A DNA stretch of 64,000 bases, from contig CAIYDY010000039.1 of assembly GCA_903925015.1 (NCBI GenBank), positions 28,350-92,349 on the forward strand, in the 5' to 3' direction. This document shows, one piece after another, positions 19,656 through 29,301 of this stretch. Made by a program: the position numbers and the translations under genes. The notes under the pieces are model-generated. The model saw only the letters and a list, made by a program, of their open reading frames with translations, made no database searches and was not told the DNA's origin. Numbering within the stretch: the first letter of the stretch is position 1; every line of letters begins with the position of its first letter. The stretch comes from an uncultured Acidobacteriia bacterium (GTDB lineage: Bacteria > Acidobacteriota > Terriglobia > Bryobacterales > Bryobacteraceae).

Positions 19656-22600
19656 TTAGTAGTAAATCTTCACACCGAACTGCAACTGGCGCGCCGGGCC
19701 CGCCAGATTCGTGATGGTCCCGAAGCTGCCGTTGCTGCGATTGCCGTCCGGGGTGCCCAAGTTTGTCCGGTTGAGGAAGTTGAACGCCTCGGCCCGGAAT
19801 TCGAGCTTCGAGGATTCGCTCCACAACCGAATTTGCTTGTGCATCGCAAGGTCTGACTGCAGCAGTCCGGGTCCGTGGACCACGTTCCGGCCAGCCGTCC
19901 CGAAGGGATGCGTATAGTCGGTCGGCAGTGCCACGTTGGCCGGGTTGAGGTAGTTGGTTGGTCCGCCGCCCGCCGTGTAGGGATCTCCGAGGAGATTCGG
20001 GCGGTATGTGGGCAGGCCGCTGACTTGGAACTGCGAACTCGGGCTGTAGTTCAGGTTGACCGGCAGACCGGCTGTTGCCGTCGTGATGGTGCTGAACTGC
20101 CAGCCGCCCAGCAGTGTTTCGACCACCATGTTCGCCGAGCCCATGAACTTGCGGCCCTTGCCGAACGGGAGGTCGTACACAATGGCCAGCGTGTTGTTGA
20201 CGGGCTGGTTGTAGCTGGAAAGACCCTTTTCGTTCTTCAAGTCGGCCAGGTTGACGCGCGAGTTGTCGCCGCCGGTGGCTTCCAAGTGGCCCGACGCGTT
20301 GTCCATAGCCTTCGAGAAGGTGAACGAATTCAGGATGTAAAGGCCGTTCGAGTAGCGCTTCTCGATCTTCATTTGGAGTGCGTGGTAGTTGGAGAAGCCG
20401 AGACCGGTGGCAACTTCAATCGCGTTGAAGTTGGAGATCGGACGGCGCGCCTGCAGGGACAGGTTCTGGCCCAGCTGGTTCGGCACCGCCTGGTTCTGGT
20501 CGCCCAGCACCATCAGGTGGACGCCGTGGCTGCCCACATAGGCAAGGTCGAGCACCAGCGACGGGGTGATCTCGCGCTGCACGTTCACATGCCAGCTTTG
20601 CACATAGCCGTCCGGATTGTCCTTCGGGATGTAGCGTGCCTGCGCATTGAGCGGGTTGAAGGCCGCCGGGACGGCGAAATTGTCCGGGTAGCCGAGCTGT
20701 GTCGGACGGAAGCAGGTGCCGTTGACGGATGCGGCCGACGCGCAAACCGCAAGGTTCGCCGGGCTCTGGCTGAAGGTGGCGCCAACAATGTTCGGACCGT
20801 TGTAGGCGAGCAGGTTTTCACCGCCCTCGCGGTTGAAGTGGACCCAGGAGATGCCGTAGCCGCCGCGGAACACGGTCTTCGCCATCGCGCGGTAGGCGAA
20901 TCCGAATCTCGGGGCCCAGTCGTTGAGGCGCGGGTTGACCAAGGCCCGGTCATACAGGCTGCCGCTCTTGGCTTGGATCAGGGTCTTGGTCGCCGGATCA
21001 AAGTTGGCAAGCCGGTTGTCGGCCACCCACTGGGGAGTTGCGAACTCGTAGCGCATGCCGAGGTTCAGGGTCAGCTTGGGGCTCACCTTGAAGTCGTCCT
21101 GCACGTAGGCGAAGTGCATCTTCTGCTTCAGGTCGATGATGACGAAGTTGTTCAGACTGTAGCTGTCGCGCGCGCCGACGAGGAAGTCGGCCAGCGAGTA
21201 GGCCAAGCGCTGGGCGGTCGTTGGGGCGGCAACGCCGGGGTTCGAGAACAGGCCGTTGTAGGTGTCCTGGCCATAGACGGGGTTGAAGTCGTCGATGGTG
21301 GTGGTGATGTCCTGGTATTCGTAGCCCATCTTCAGGGTATGGCGACCCATGTAGCGGGAGTAGTTGATTTTGGGATTCACCACGAACGGGTTCTGGAACT
21401 GCGGATTGGAGCCCTGACGGCCGAACTGCGAGTAGCCGCTGACGCTCTGGCTGTTCAGTGCGCTTACCACGATCGGATCGGTGGGCAGGCCGCCGATGCC
21501 GTACTGTGTCAAAAGGCTGGGGACGTCCTGGCCGATCGGGGTTTTGCCGCCGTCGAACCACGAAATTCCTAGTCGGCCTTCCAGCAGGGAGGTCGGGCTG
21601 ATGCTGTAGGTTGCGCCGGCGGCGATCTGCTGGTTGAACTGGTGCACGTTGCCGTTGTTGTTGCCGCCAGCCACGCCCGGAATATTGCCGGGAACATAAA
21701 GGTTGGATTCGCGGTGGCTGTAACGGGCGAAGGTGGTCAGCTTCTGGTTGGGGATGTAGTCGATTTTCCAGTCACCCTTGTTGTCGTTGATGGAAGCGCG
21801 GGGCAGCGACTGGAAGTTGTTGCTGATTCCCGCCACGTTCGGATCCGGCAATGCTGCCAGGACCGCACGGGCGAACGGCGTGCCGACCGATTGCGGGATC
21901 ACGCCGTCGGAATAGATCGCGCCGGTGTACGGATTCTTGACCGCAGTGCCGAGATTCGACGCCTTCACCGGGATGGTGGCGAACGTGAGCGAGCGCTGCA
22001 CGCGGCGCAGGCCTTCGTAATCCACGAAGAAGAAAAGCTTGTCACGGATGATGCGGCCGCCGCCGGTGGCACCGAACTGGTTTTGTTGGAACACGGGCTT
22101 GACGCCGCCCAGCGGCTTGAAGAAGCCGACCGCGTTCAGTTCCGTGTTGCGCACGAATTCCCAAATGCTGCCGTGGTAGCTGTTGGTGCCGCTGCGGATG
22201 GTGGCGTTGACGACGGCACCCGACGCGCGGCCGTATTCGGCGCTGTAGTTGTCGGTCGCGACCCGGTACTCGGAAACCGCGTCCGGGCTCACCTGGACAA
22301 TCTGGTTGGAGAATCCCTGGTTGCTGGTGCCGTAGGCGTTGTTGTCCACGCCGTCGAGCACGAAGTTGTTGAAGGCGCTGCGCTGGCCGTTGACGTTGTA
22401 CGAAGCGTCGCGGCTGGTGATCGACCCGTCTTCGAGAACCGACTTGCGGACGCCCGGCGCAAGCAGGGTTAGGTCGGCGTAGGAGCGACCGTTGAGGGGC
22501 AGGTCGAGAATCTGGCGGGTCGCGATGACCTGGCCACGGTCGGAGGAGTCGGTTTCGAGGACGGCGGCAGCACCGGAGACGGTGACGCTCTCGGTGACGG

Positions 22601-22922
22601 CGCCAACTTCGAGCGTCAAATCGACGCGCTGGCGGGCGTTCACGCGGACTTCAAACTTCGCGGCCTGCGCGGCCTTGAATCCGTTGGCTTCGGCCTTCAA
22701 TGAATAGGTCCCGATGCGGACCTTGAGGAATTGATAATTGCCTTCCGAATCGGTGGACGCGTTTTGCTGCGTGCCGTCGGCGGTGTTCGAAAGCACCACT
22801 TTTGCGGTTGTGACGACGTTGCCGGAGGGGTCGTGGATGGTTCCGAGGACCGTGGCGGTGTCAAACTGGGCGAAAAGCGGTGCGCTGAGTGCTAAAAATG
22901 CAGAGAGAACTCTAAGACGCAT
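19656..22922 (-). CDS. TonB-dependent receptor 2, Oar-like, with carboxypeptidase-regulatory-like domain
   Basis: A 1088-residue outer-membrane protein. ATG at 22922 is followed at once by a signal peptide ending in L-F-A-Q; no strong Shine-Dalgarno sequence is seen. Residues about 25-105 form the regulatory-like beta-sandwich (G-T-I-H-D-P-S-G-N-V-V). The plug contains L-P-L-N-G-R-S-Y-A-D-L-T and N-G-Q-R-S-A-F-N-N-F. The barrel ends in F-G-V-K-I-Y-Y. It is closest in build to the receptor family dominating acidobacterial genomes; the substrate is unknown. It is transcribed towards the broken S41 gene, with a likely terminator between. Confidence 0.9.
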   Translation of the reverse strand: MRLRVLSAFLALSAPLFAQFDTATVLGTIHDPSGNVVTTAKVVLSNTADGTQQNASTDSEGNYQFLKVRIGTYSLKAEANGFKAAQAAKFEVRVNARQRVDLTLEVGAVTESVTVSGAAAVLETDSSDRGQVIATRQILDLPLNGRSYADLTLLAPGVRKSVLEDGSITSRDASYNVNGQRSAFNNFVLDGVDNNAYGTSNQGFSNQIVQVSPDAVSEYRVATDNYSAEYGRASGAVVNATIRSGTNSYHGSIWEFVRNTELNAVGFFKPLGGVKPVFQQNQFGATGGGRIIRDKLFFFVDYEGLRRVQRSLTFATIPVKASNLGTAVKNPYTGAIYSDGVIPQSVGTPFARAVLAALPDPNVAGISNNFQSLPRASINDNKGDWKIDYIPNQKLTTFARYSHRESNLYVPGNIPGVAGGNNNGNVHQFNQQIAAGATYSISPTSLLEGRLGISWFDGGKTPIGQDVPSLLTQYGIGGLPTDPIVVSALNSQSVSGYSQFGRQGSNPQFQNPFVVNPKINYSRYMGRHTLKMGYEYQDITTTIDDFNPVYGQDTYNGLFSNPGVAAPTTAQRLAYSLADFLVGARDSYSLNNFVIIDLKQKMHFAYVQDDFKVSPKLTLNLGMRYEFATPQWVADNRLANFDPATKTLIQAKSGSLYDRALVNPRLNDWAPRFGFAYRAMAKTVFRGGYGISWVHFNREGGENLLAYNGPNIVGATFSQSPANLAVCASAASVNGTCFRPTQLGYPDNFAVPAAFNPLNAQARYIPKDNPDGYVQSWHVNVQREITPSLVLDLAYVGSHGVHLMVLGDQNQAVPNQLGQNLSLQARRPISNFNAIEVATGLGFSNYHALQMKIEKRYSNGLYILNSFTFSKAMDNASGHLEATGGDNSRVNLADLKNEKGLSSYNQPVNNTLAIVYDLPFGKGRKFMGSANMVVETLLGGWQFSTITTATAGLPVNLNYSPSSQFQVSGLPTYRPNLLGDPYTAGGGPTNYLNPANVALPTDYTHPFGTAGRNVVHGPGLLQSDLAMHKQIRLWSESSKLEFRAEAFNFLNRTNLGTPDGNRSNGSFGTITNLAGPARQLQFGVKIYY

Positions 22923-23012
22923 AATCCAGCGTATCGGCTGGAAGCTAACTGGGGATTACAGGAGTGTTTCAAATCAATGACTTGCGGCTTGGTGCCTCCG
23001 GCGCAAACAAAT

Positions 23013-23024
23013 TTGGATATCCAA
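23013..23024. promoter_or_regulatory. 12-bp palindrome upstream of TonB receptor 2
   Basis: TTGGATATCCAA is a perfect palindrome 90 bases upstream of the receptor start. It is a possible operator. The rest of 22923-23069 shows nothing else I can support. Confidence 0.3.
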
Positions 23025-23069
23025 GGGGTCGCCGCCGGGACGCGGCCACCCTCGTCGACATTCGTCGAT

Positions 23070-23818
23070 CTAATTCAATTTCGGATTGCTATCGGCCTTT
23101 GATAGCGACCACCTGAAGCGACCTGTCCTTGACAGCAAGCCGAATACCGCACTCCCAATAACCAGCAACCCGGCGCTACCCGGCTCGGGTGCTACCCCCG
23201 TCTGGCCCTCCGTGCGGACAAGAAAGCTCCCCATCTGTCCGTCACTGAAACTGTCCGGCCAGGCGTTGTGCCCAAACAGACCCCCGAGGTTGCTCTGTTC
23301 AATTATGGCGATCGCGTAGTGGCTCGAGTAGATTGGATCGTCGTTACTGTCGTAGCCGCACTGTCGTAGCCGCTGATTGCGGCTCCGTCCGCCGTAAGAC
23401 CCTGGGTTCTCGGACATGGCCCGGGCGGTATGGTCCCTTCACAATATCCGTTCTCGTTGATGCCGAAGATGTTGAAGAAGGATTGCGCGTCGGAATACCC
23501 CGCCGCAGTCAGACCGACAGCCTGGCCGTTTACATATGAGATCTCCGGCGGGTTGTTGAAGTTGTTGTCGATCATGGATTTGGCTTCCGCATACGACGCA
23601 TACCGGAAGCCGTAGCCGGTCTCCAAGTTCTGGATGGCGGCGTCGTTCCAGGTTTCGCCTGCCGTGTACTTCGGTGCCAGCCATTGAAGATGGGTGGACG
23701 TGTCGGTGACCAATTGGCCGTCGCCAGCTGTCAGGAAGTCCCCCTTGATTAAACCAGCCTGGCACGTCAGGCTGAGAGCGGCGGTGCCAAAAACGATCTT
23801 TGCTATCTGCAGGTTCAT
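23070..23818 (-). pseudogene. PEP-CTERM protein gene frameshifted by a 14-bp tandem duplication
   Basis: ATG at 23818 has GAGGA 5 bases upstream and is followed by a signal peptide and a secreted domain (phrase T-H-L-Q-W-L-A-P). At 23346-23373 the 14-mer ACTGTCGTAGCCGC occurs twice in direct tandem. As written, the frame shifts and ends at 23303. Removing one copy leaves 735 bases, exactly 245 codons, and joins the N-terminal half to I-S-G-Y-D-S-N-D-D-P-I-Y and on to a complete PEP-CTERM tail (A-P-E-P-G-S-A, hydrophobic helix, R-T-G-R-F-R) with a stop at 23070. The gene is therefore an inactivated or phase-switched PEP-CTERM protein of 244 residues. Confidence 0.85.
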
Positions 23819-24028
23819 AACGGTCCTCACTTTGGTTAGCGGGATCCGTTCGGAAAACCGGACAAAGATTCTGGCGGAAAATTCCGGGCTCACGAATTCG
23901 GGGCGTGCTGCTTTGGACCTGCGATCGGGACTACGGGCGGTTCCCCCGCATCCGGGCCCGCAATCCGCTGCCGACGCCAACCGGAATGGCACGCACCTGA
24001 AACATCCGGCCTCCAACAGCCCCGCGCT

Positions 24029-24058
24029 ATAATTAAGGATTCGCTTTCGTCGAGGAGA
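24029..24058 (+). promoter_or_regulatory. Putative -10 box and Shine-Dalgarno of the ppiD-like gene
   Basis: TATAAT at 24029-24034 lies about 36 bases before the start codon, and GAGGAG at 24053-24058 is the ribosome-binding site. No convincing -35 box is seen. The rest of 23819-24028 shows no gene or other feature. Confidence 0.45.
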
Positions 24059-24069
24059 CTTCCCTAACA

Positions 24070-26007
24070 ATGTTTGACCTGTTCCGCAGCCGAGACAAGG
24101 CTGTACGCGCACTTCTGACCGTCATGCTCGGCTTGGTCGCCGTGTCGATGGTGACCTATCTGATCCCCGGTTCCGGTACCGGTTCCTCCGGTGCCGGTGC
24201 CGACGATAAAACCATCGTCGCGCAAGTGGGCAAGGAGGAAATCACCGCCCAGGAGGTCAACAAGGCCATCCAGAACATGACCCGCAGCCGCCAGCTTCCG
24301 CCAGAGCTGCTCTCGATTTACGTTCCGCAGATCGTCAACCAGATGGTCAACGAGCGGGTCATGGCCTACGAGGCCGGTCGTCTCGGCATCCGCGCCGGCA
24401 GCGAGGAGACGGATACCGCCATCATCGACTCCCTTCCCGCGCAGCTTGTGAAGGACGGCAAGGTCGATTCGGCCACGCTGAACGCGATGCTGCAGGCCGA
24501 GGGAATGACTTTCGCCTCCCTGCGCGAGAGTACCGCCCGGCAAGTGATCGTGAACAAATTGGAGCAGGTGATTTCCCAAGGCGTGATCGTCACCCCCAAG
24601 GAAATCGAGGACGAGTTCAAGAAGCGCAACGAAAAGGTGAAGATCCAGTACGCCTTTCTCACCACCACGCGCTTCCAGGCCGAGGGCGAGCCCACCGAGG
24701 CCGAGGTGAAGGCCTACTACGAAAAGCACCAAGCCGAGTTCCGCACCGCTGAAAAGAAGAGTTTCGGCGTCATCGTGCTCGATCCCGCCCGGATCGGCGC
24801 AGCCAATATGCCCTCCGAGGGGCAGATCCAGTCCGAATACAACAACCGCCGAAACGATTTCCAGGTCGCCGAACGCGTCAAGGCCCGCCATATCCTCTTG
24901 AAGGCCGACGCCTCCAACGATGCGACCGTGAAGCCCAAGGCCGAGGCGCTCCTCAAGCAAATCCAAGGCGGTGCCGATTTTGCCAAGCTTGCCAAGGAAA
25001 ACTCCGAAGATCCCGGTTCCAAGGATCAGGGCGGCGAGGTTGGCTGGATGGTTCGCGGGCAGATGGTTCCCGAATTCGAGAAGGCCGGCTTCGCGTTGAA
25101 GGTTGGCGAGACCAGCGGCTTGGTGAAGACCACGTACGGCTACCACATTCTGCAGGTCGAGGCGCACGAACAGGCCCACCTCCAGCCGCTGGACGAAGTC
25201 AAGGGCCAGATCATTGTGGATTACCAGAAGCGCATGGCCAGCCAGCAGCTGCAGTCGCTCGCCGACAAGGCCACGGGCGAACTCCGCAAGGATCCGCTCC
25301 ATCCCGAAAAGGCGGCCGAGGCCGTTGGAACCGCGGTGGTCAAGGCGGAAAACATTCAGACCGGCGATCCCATTCCCGGCGTCGGTGTCAACAAGGAATT
25401 CAACGACTTGGTCGCCGCCTTGCGCAAGGGTGAGGCGATGGCCGGCCCCGTCGTTCTGCAGGACGGTCGCGCTGTGATTGCGTCGGTCACCGATGTCCAG
25501 GCCGCCCATCCTGCTTCCTACGACGAAGCCCGCGGCGAGGCCAAAACCCGCGCTGGGCAGGAAAAGCTGAACAACCTGCTTCAGGACAAGTCCACGCTGC
25601 TGATGGGCAAGGCACAGCAATACGGCGGCGATCTGGAAAAGGCCGGCAAGGAACTCAAGATCGAGATCAAAACTTCCACCGATGTGGACCGCCAAGGTGC
25701 GATCGAGACCGTCGGTACCGCTTCCACCATTCCGGATGTTTTCACCAAACCGGTCGGTGCGCTGCTCGGCCCCTCCGCGGTGAATGGCGGCCGTCTGATC
25801 GCCAAGATCCTGACGAAGACCCCGGCCGACGTTGCGACACTTGCTTCCCAGACCGATTCGATTCGGGGCGAAATCCGCCAGAAGAAGTCCCGTGACCGTG
25901 CTCAGTTGTTTCAGGACGGTTTGAAGGAACGCCTGAAGGCCGACAAGACTCTGAAGATCCATGAAGATGTGATCCAGCGCCTGGTTGCCAACTACAAGCG
26001 TAGCTAG
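24070..26007 (+). CDS. ppiD: PpiD-like membrane-anchored peptidyl-prolyl isomerase (SurA_N plus parvulin)
   Basis: A 645-residue protein with one N-terminal transmembrane anchor (about residues 13-31), as in PpiD. Next come a SurA_N-like chaperone domain (about 40-190) and a parvulin rotamase domain (about 268-375) with R-H-I-L, D-F-A-K-L-A, G-G-E-V-G-W and G-Y-H-I-L motifs. A second, degenerate parvulin-like C-terminal part follows. PpiD assists folding of envelope proteins emerging from the Sec translocon, which suits a genome full of large outer-membrane barrels. The downstream DedA gene begins 5 bases after the stop, so the two are probably co-transcribed. Confidence 0.85.
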   Translation: MFDLFRSRDKAVRALLTVMLGLVAVSMVTYLIPGSGTGSSGAGADDKTIVAQVGKEEITAQEVNKAIQNMTRSRQLPPELLSIYVPQIVNQMVNERVMAYEAGRLGIRAGSEETDTAIIDSLPAQLVKDGKVDSATLNAMLQAEGMTFASLRESTARQVIVNKLEQVISQGVIVTPKEIEDEFKKRNEKVKIQYAFLTTTRFQAEGEPTEAEVKAYYEKHQAEFRTAEKKSFGVIVLDPARIGAANMPSEGQIQSEYNNRRNDFQVAERVKARHILLKADASNDATVKPKAEALLKQIQGGADFAKLAKENSEDPGSKDQGGEVGWMVRGQMVPEFEKAGFALKVGETSGLVKTTYGYHILQVEAHEQAHLQPLDEVKGQIIVDYQKRMASQQLQSLADKATGELRKDPLHPEKAAEAVGTAVVKAENIQTGDPIPGVGVNKEFNDLVAALRKGEAMAGPVVLQDGRAVIASVTDVQAAHPASYDEARGEAKTRAGQEKLNNLLQDKSTLLMGKAQQYGGDLEKAGKELKIEIKTSTDVDRQGAIETVGTASTIPDVFTKPVGALLGPSAVNGGRLIAKILTKTPADVATLASQTDSIRGEIRQKKSRDRAQLFQDGLKERLKADKTLKIHEDVIQRLVANYKRS

Positions 26008-26012
26008 CCCGA

Positions 26013-26645
26013 ATGGAGCCCATTCTCAACTTCCTCAAGTCGCTCTATAATGCCGAGCGGCTACTGGCGATGGTCCGCTCGCTTCTAGCCAGCCCTTTGG
26101 GGCTGGCTGGGCTATGCGGGATCGTATTTGCAGAGACTGGGCTTCTAGTTGGTTTCTTCCTGCCGGGAGATTCCCTATTGTTCAGTGTTGGGATGGCGGG
26201 AGGCGCGGCCAGCATCGACTTGTACCTACTGGCCGCGATGTTGATGGTGGCGGCAATCGTGGGGGACAACGTCGGCTATTTCCTTGGACGCCACGCGGGG
26301 CCGAGGATTTTCAACAAGCCGAAATCCCGCTTCTTCCACCCCGACCACCTGCGGCAGACCCAGGATTTCTATCACAAGTACGGAGCGCGCGCACTGGTGT
26401 ACGCGCGCTTCGTGCCTATTGTTAGAACCTGCACGCCGTTCATCGCGGGCGTGGCCCGGATGGACTATGGCCGATTCCTGTTTTTCAGCCTCTTCGGTGG
26501 CATCTTCTGGATCGCCTTCATGACGACGTTGGGTTATAAACTGGGCCAGATCCCGTTTGTTCAACACAACTTCGAAAAGGTTGTCCTTGTCGTTGTGTTG
26601 ATTTCCTTCGCCCCGATTCTGATCGAAGCCCGCAAGAAGCGCTAG
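26013..26645 (+). CDS. DedA/SNARE-associated family membrane protein
   Basis: A 210-residue polytopic inner-membrane protein. The DedA signature is clear: a hydrophobic start with F-A-E-T-G-L-L-V-G-F-F-L-P-G-D, then G-R-H-A-G-P-R-I, Y-A-R-F-V-P-I-V-R-T and F-I-A-G-V-A-R-M near residues 125-150. DedA proteins are thought to be lipid (undecaprenyl phosphate or phospholipid) flippases needed for envelope integrity. It starts 5 bases after the ppiD-like stop, which suggests translational coupling in an envelope-maintenance operon. Confidence 0.88.
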   Translation: MEPILNFLKSLYNAERLLAMVRSLLASPLGLAGLCGIVFAETGLLVGFFLPGDSLLFSVGMAGGAASIDLYLLAAMLMVAAIVGDNVGYFLGRHAGPRIFNKPKSRFFHPDHLRQTQDFYHKYGARALVYARFVPIVRTCTPFIAGVARMDYGRFLFFSLFGGIFWIAFMTTLGYKLGQIPFVQHNFEKVVLVVVLISFAPILIEARKKR

Positions 26646-26647
26646 CC

Positions 26648-27082
26648 CTATTTCGAGTTCTGGAACACGTAGCTGACGGCGCCGCCCTTGATCAGAAGCT
26701 TGTCGAAATGCCACTGGGCACCGTCCTTGTCGAAGACGATCTCGGTCTTGTCAGCCGTCTCCGCGTCCCGCTTGAACGCCTGCAATGTCGCCATGGCCCC
26801 GTGCTCGCCGCGAACCACGAAGTACTCCAAGCCGCTTCCAATATCGATGCTGTCGATCACGTAGCTGCCTTCCGGGAGGGTAATGGAACCGACCACTACC
26901 GGGTGGGGCAGGTTAATCGTGACCGGATTCACGGATCCCGCATAGGCTGCTGTCGGCATCATCGATTGCACCATCAGAGCTGCCGGGAGGAGGGCCGTCG
27001 CAATGCCCGGTCCCGAGGAAAGCCCCGCAGCAACAACTGTAGAGACACACGTCCGCCCGAAGCGCAAGATTGCGTTTTTCAT
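26648..27082 (-). CDS. Small exported hypothetical protein
   Basis: A 144-residue protein. The start at ATG 27082 has AGAAGG upstream and gives a signal peptide (K-N-A-I-L-R-F then a hydrophobic stretch) ending near A-Y-A-G. The body is beta-rich, with phrases I-T-L-P-E-G-S-Y-V-I-D-S and V-S-Y-V-F-Q-N. I do not recognise a named family, though proteins of this build are common in acidobacteria. It converges on the dedA gene with only 2 bases between stop codons. Confidence 0.7.
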   Translation of the reverse strand: MKNAILRFGRTCVSTVVAAGLSSGPGIATALLPAALMVQSMMPTAAYAGSVNPVTINLPHPVVVGSITLPEGSYVIDSIDIGSGLEYFVVRGEHGAMATLQAFKRDAETADKTEIVFDKDGAQWHFDKLLIKGGAVSYVFQNSK

Positions 27083-27318
27083 TTGAGTCGACCTTCTTTC
27101 TGTTCTGGTAAGGGCTGCTTGTCGGCCTTGCCGTGCTGCCCTCTGCATGTAAGTACGTTCGGGACCCACTGGTTGTTACGGCCTTACTCCAACGTTCACA
27201 ACGGTTTACAGAGTAAAGGTCGGTAACGGAAAAAACATGAGAAAAAAATTCGCGCGCAGCACTATATCCCTAGGAACAGGCCATCCGACTCGCGTCGCTC
27301 TTCCTGTGCGCTGCCGCA

Positions 27319-29301
27319 GTGCTCGCGCAGGTGCCGGATCCCGCATGGGAGCCGCTCGACAAAGCGTTCTCCGCCCTGCGCGCCAGGGACTATGACACGG
27401 CGATTCGATCCTTCGAACAGGCTGCCGCTGTCTCGCCCAAGCGGGCCGACATCCGCAAGAACCTCGCCTATACGCTTCTGAAGACCGGGGAAACTGACGC
27501 TGCCCGCGACCAGTTCGGAGAAGCGACCCGCATCGATCCCGCTGATTTCCACGTATCCTTGGAATATGCGTTTCTTTGTTACGAGGCGCGCGACGACGCT
27601 CCTGCCCGCAAAGCCGAGGCGCGCCGCATCTTCCAACGTGTCCGCGATACCGCTCCCGACCCCGAAGCCCAAGCCACTGCAGCCAAGGCCTTCCGCACTG
27701 TCGATGACCCGCTACGGGACGGCATCACGCGCTGGAAGCAGGCTCTGGCTTCGTCCAAGCCCACTTTTAGCGCCCACTATGAGCTCGCCCAATTGGCCGA
27801 ACAGCGGGATGAGCTGGATCTAGCGGTGGCCAACTACCGAGCCGCGTTCCGCTTGCTGCCGGAGCGCAAGTCGGTCCTGCTGGAACTTGCGCGGGTCGAA
27901 AAGGCGCGTGGCAACGCCGAAGGTGCGATGTCGGCCTTGTTGGCCGCGTCCCGTGGCGGGGAGCCACGAGCGGCGGAACTGGCGCGGGAGCAGCTACCGG
28001 TCCGCTATCCGTATGTCTACGAGTTCCGAAATGCGCTCGAGCTGGATCCGGAAAACACTACCCTGCGCAAGGAGCTTGGATACCTGCTGCTGAGCATGTC
28101 GGAAAAGGATGCAGCGAACAAGGTCGAAGCCGTCAAAGAGTTTCAGTCCGTGGTCGAGGCGCATCCAGACGACTACCTCGCCTCGGCGCAACTGGGGATG
28201 CTCTACCTAGCGGACAAACGCGACTCGGCGGCGATGCCACTGCTCAGGCAGGTTTTGGCCCGCGGCGATCCGGCGGCTGCCAACCGCGTCCGCATGGCTC
28301 TGCATATGCCCTTGGTCTTGGAGGATCGTGCCGCTCCGGAGTCTGCGTTAGACCCGCGCATCCTTGCCGAGCGCAGTTACAAAGCCGGGTTTCTCAAGGA
28401 CGCCCTCCGCTACTACAGCCAAGCCCACGAAGCAAATCCCGTTGATTCGGCAGTCGTGCTCAAGCTCGCTTGGACCAACAACATGCTGCACAATGACGTC
28501 GAGGCGCTTCGTTGGTTCAAGGTGGCGGGGCGAAGTTCCGATGCGGCCTTAGCGGCCGAAGCAAACAAGGCATTCAAGAGTCTGAAACCCAGCGTACAGC
28601 GGATTCGGACTACCGTCTGGCTCTACCCCCTCTATTCCTCGCGGTGGAGCGACATTTTCGGTTACGGCCAGGCCAAGGCGGAGGTGCGGGTCGGATCGCT
28701 GCCTTTCCGCCCTTACCTTTCCATCCGTATGGTTGGCGATGTTCGCCGCACCACCATATCGGGTCCAAACTCGCAGAGCCTCTCGGAATCCGCCTTCATT
28801 GTCGCCGCCGGAGTTGCAACCAAACAGTGGCACGGTGCAATGGGTTGGTTCGAGGCTGGCCGAGCGGTCGTATATCTGAATGGCAACCAATGGACCGATA
28901 TCCGTGGCGGCATCACCTTTTCCAAGACAAGGGGGGCTTCCCTTGCTGCCGAGCGCGGTGGCATGTTTGTAGAGACCACCGCCGACAGCGCCTTCATCTC
29001 CCATTTCGGCCGCGACTGGATCAATTACACCCAGAACAAGGTGGGCTATACCTCTGTTCTCGGAGGCTGGAAGACACAGCTCTTCTGGGGCGGCAATCTG
29101 ACCTTCGACGCACAAGGCCAGTACTGGGCAAACTTTACGGAGACAGGCCCGGGGTTCCGCTTCCATCCTCCCGGACTGCCACCGTCCGTCGCCGTTACTG
29201 TCAATGTCAACCACGGAGTCTACCTCCGCAACGACGGTAACCCAAGGCGTCCCAACTTCAACGATTTCCGAGCAGGTGTATGGTATGCGTTTACGAAATA
29301 G
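27319..29301 (+). CDS. TPR protein with C-terminal outer-membrane barrel (NfrA/PgaA/PelB-like architecture)
   Basis: Residues about 10-400 are tetratricopeptide-like repeats. Residues about 420-660 have alternating short beta strands rich in aromatics (phrases Y-L-S-I-R-M-V-G-D-V, T-Q-L-F-W-G-G-N-L-T-F) and end with A-G-V-W-Y-A-F, as in the C-terminal barrel of NfrA, the phage N4 receptor, and in polysaccharide-export porins. GTG at 27319 is the first canonical start but cuts off the signal peptide. The same frame is open back to a stop at 27271 and encodes I-R-L-A-S-L-F-L-C-A-A-A-V-L-A from an ATC codon at 27283, which sits 6 bases after AGGAA. The true start may therefore be ATC 27283 or a mutated ATG. 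The next gene overlaps its end by 17 bases. Confidence 0.75.
   Translation: MLAQVPDPAWEPLDKAFSALRARDYDTAIRSFEQAAAVSPKRADIRKNLAYTLLKTGETDAARDQFGEATRIDPADFHVSLEYAFLCYEARDDAPARKAEARRIFQRVRDTAPDPEAQATAAKAFRTVDDPLRDGITRWKQALASSKPTFSAHYELAQLAEQRDELDLAVANYRAAFRLLPERKSVLLELARVEKARGNAEGAMSALLAASRGGEPRAAELAREQLPVRYPYVYEFRNALELDPENTTLRKELGYLLLSMSEKDAANKVEAVKEFQSVVEAHPDDYLASAQLGMLYLADKRDSAAMPLLRQVLARGDPAAANRVRMALHMPLVLEDRAAPESALDPRILAERSYKAGFLKDALRYYSQAHEANPVDSAVVLKLAWTNNMLHNDVEALRWFKVAGRSSDAALAAEANKAFKSLKPSVQRIRTTVWLYPLYSSRWSDIFGYGQAKAEVRVGSLPFRPYLSIRMVGDVRRTTISGPNSQSLSESAFIVAAGVATKQWHGAMGWFEAGRAVVYLNGNQWTDIRGGITFSKTRGASLAAERGGMFVETTADSAFISHFGRDWINYTQNKVGYTSVLGGWKTQLFWGGNLTFDAQGQYWANFTETGPGFRFHPPGLPPSVAVTVNVNHGVYLRNDGNPRRPNFNDFRAGVWYAFTK

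Noticed and set aside
24064..25962. Long open frame (632 codons) on the minus strand opposite the ppiD-like gene
   Set aside because: It mirrors the real gene in an antisense frame; the composition is rich in Leu, Gly and His with no domain, no ribosome-binding site and no signal. High GC and codon bias keep the antisense frame open.
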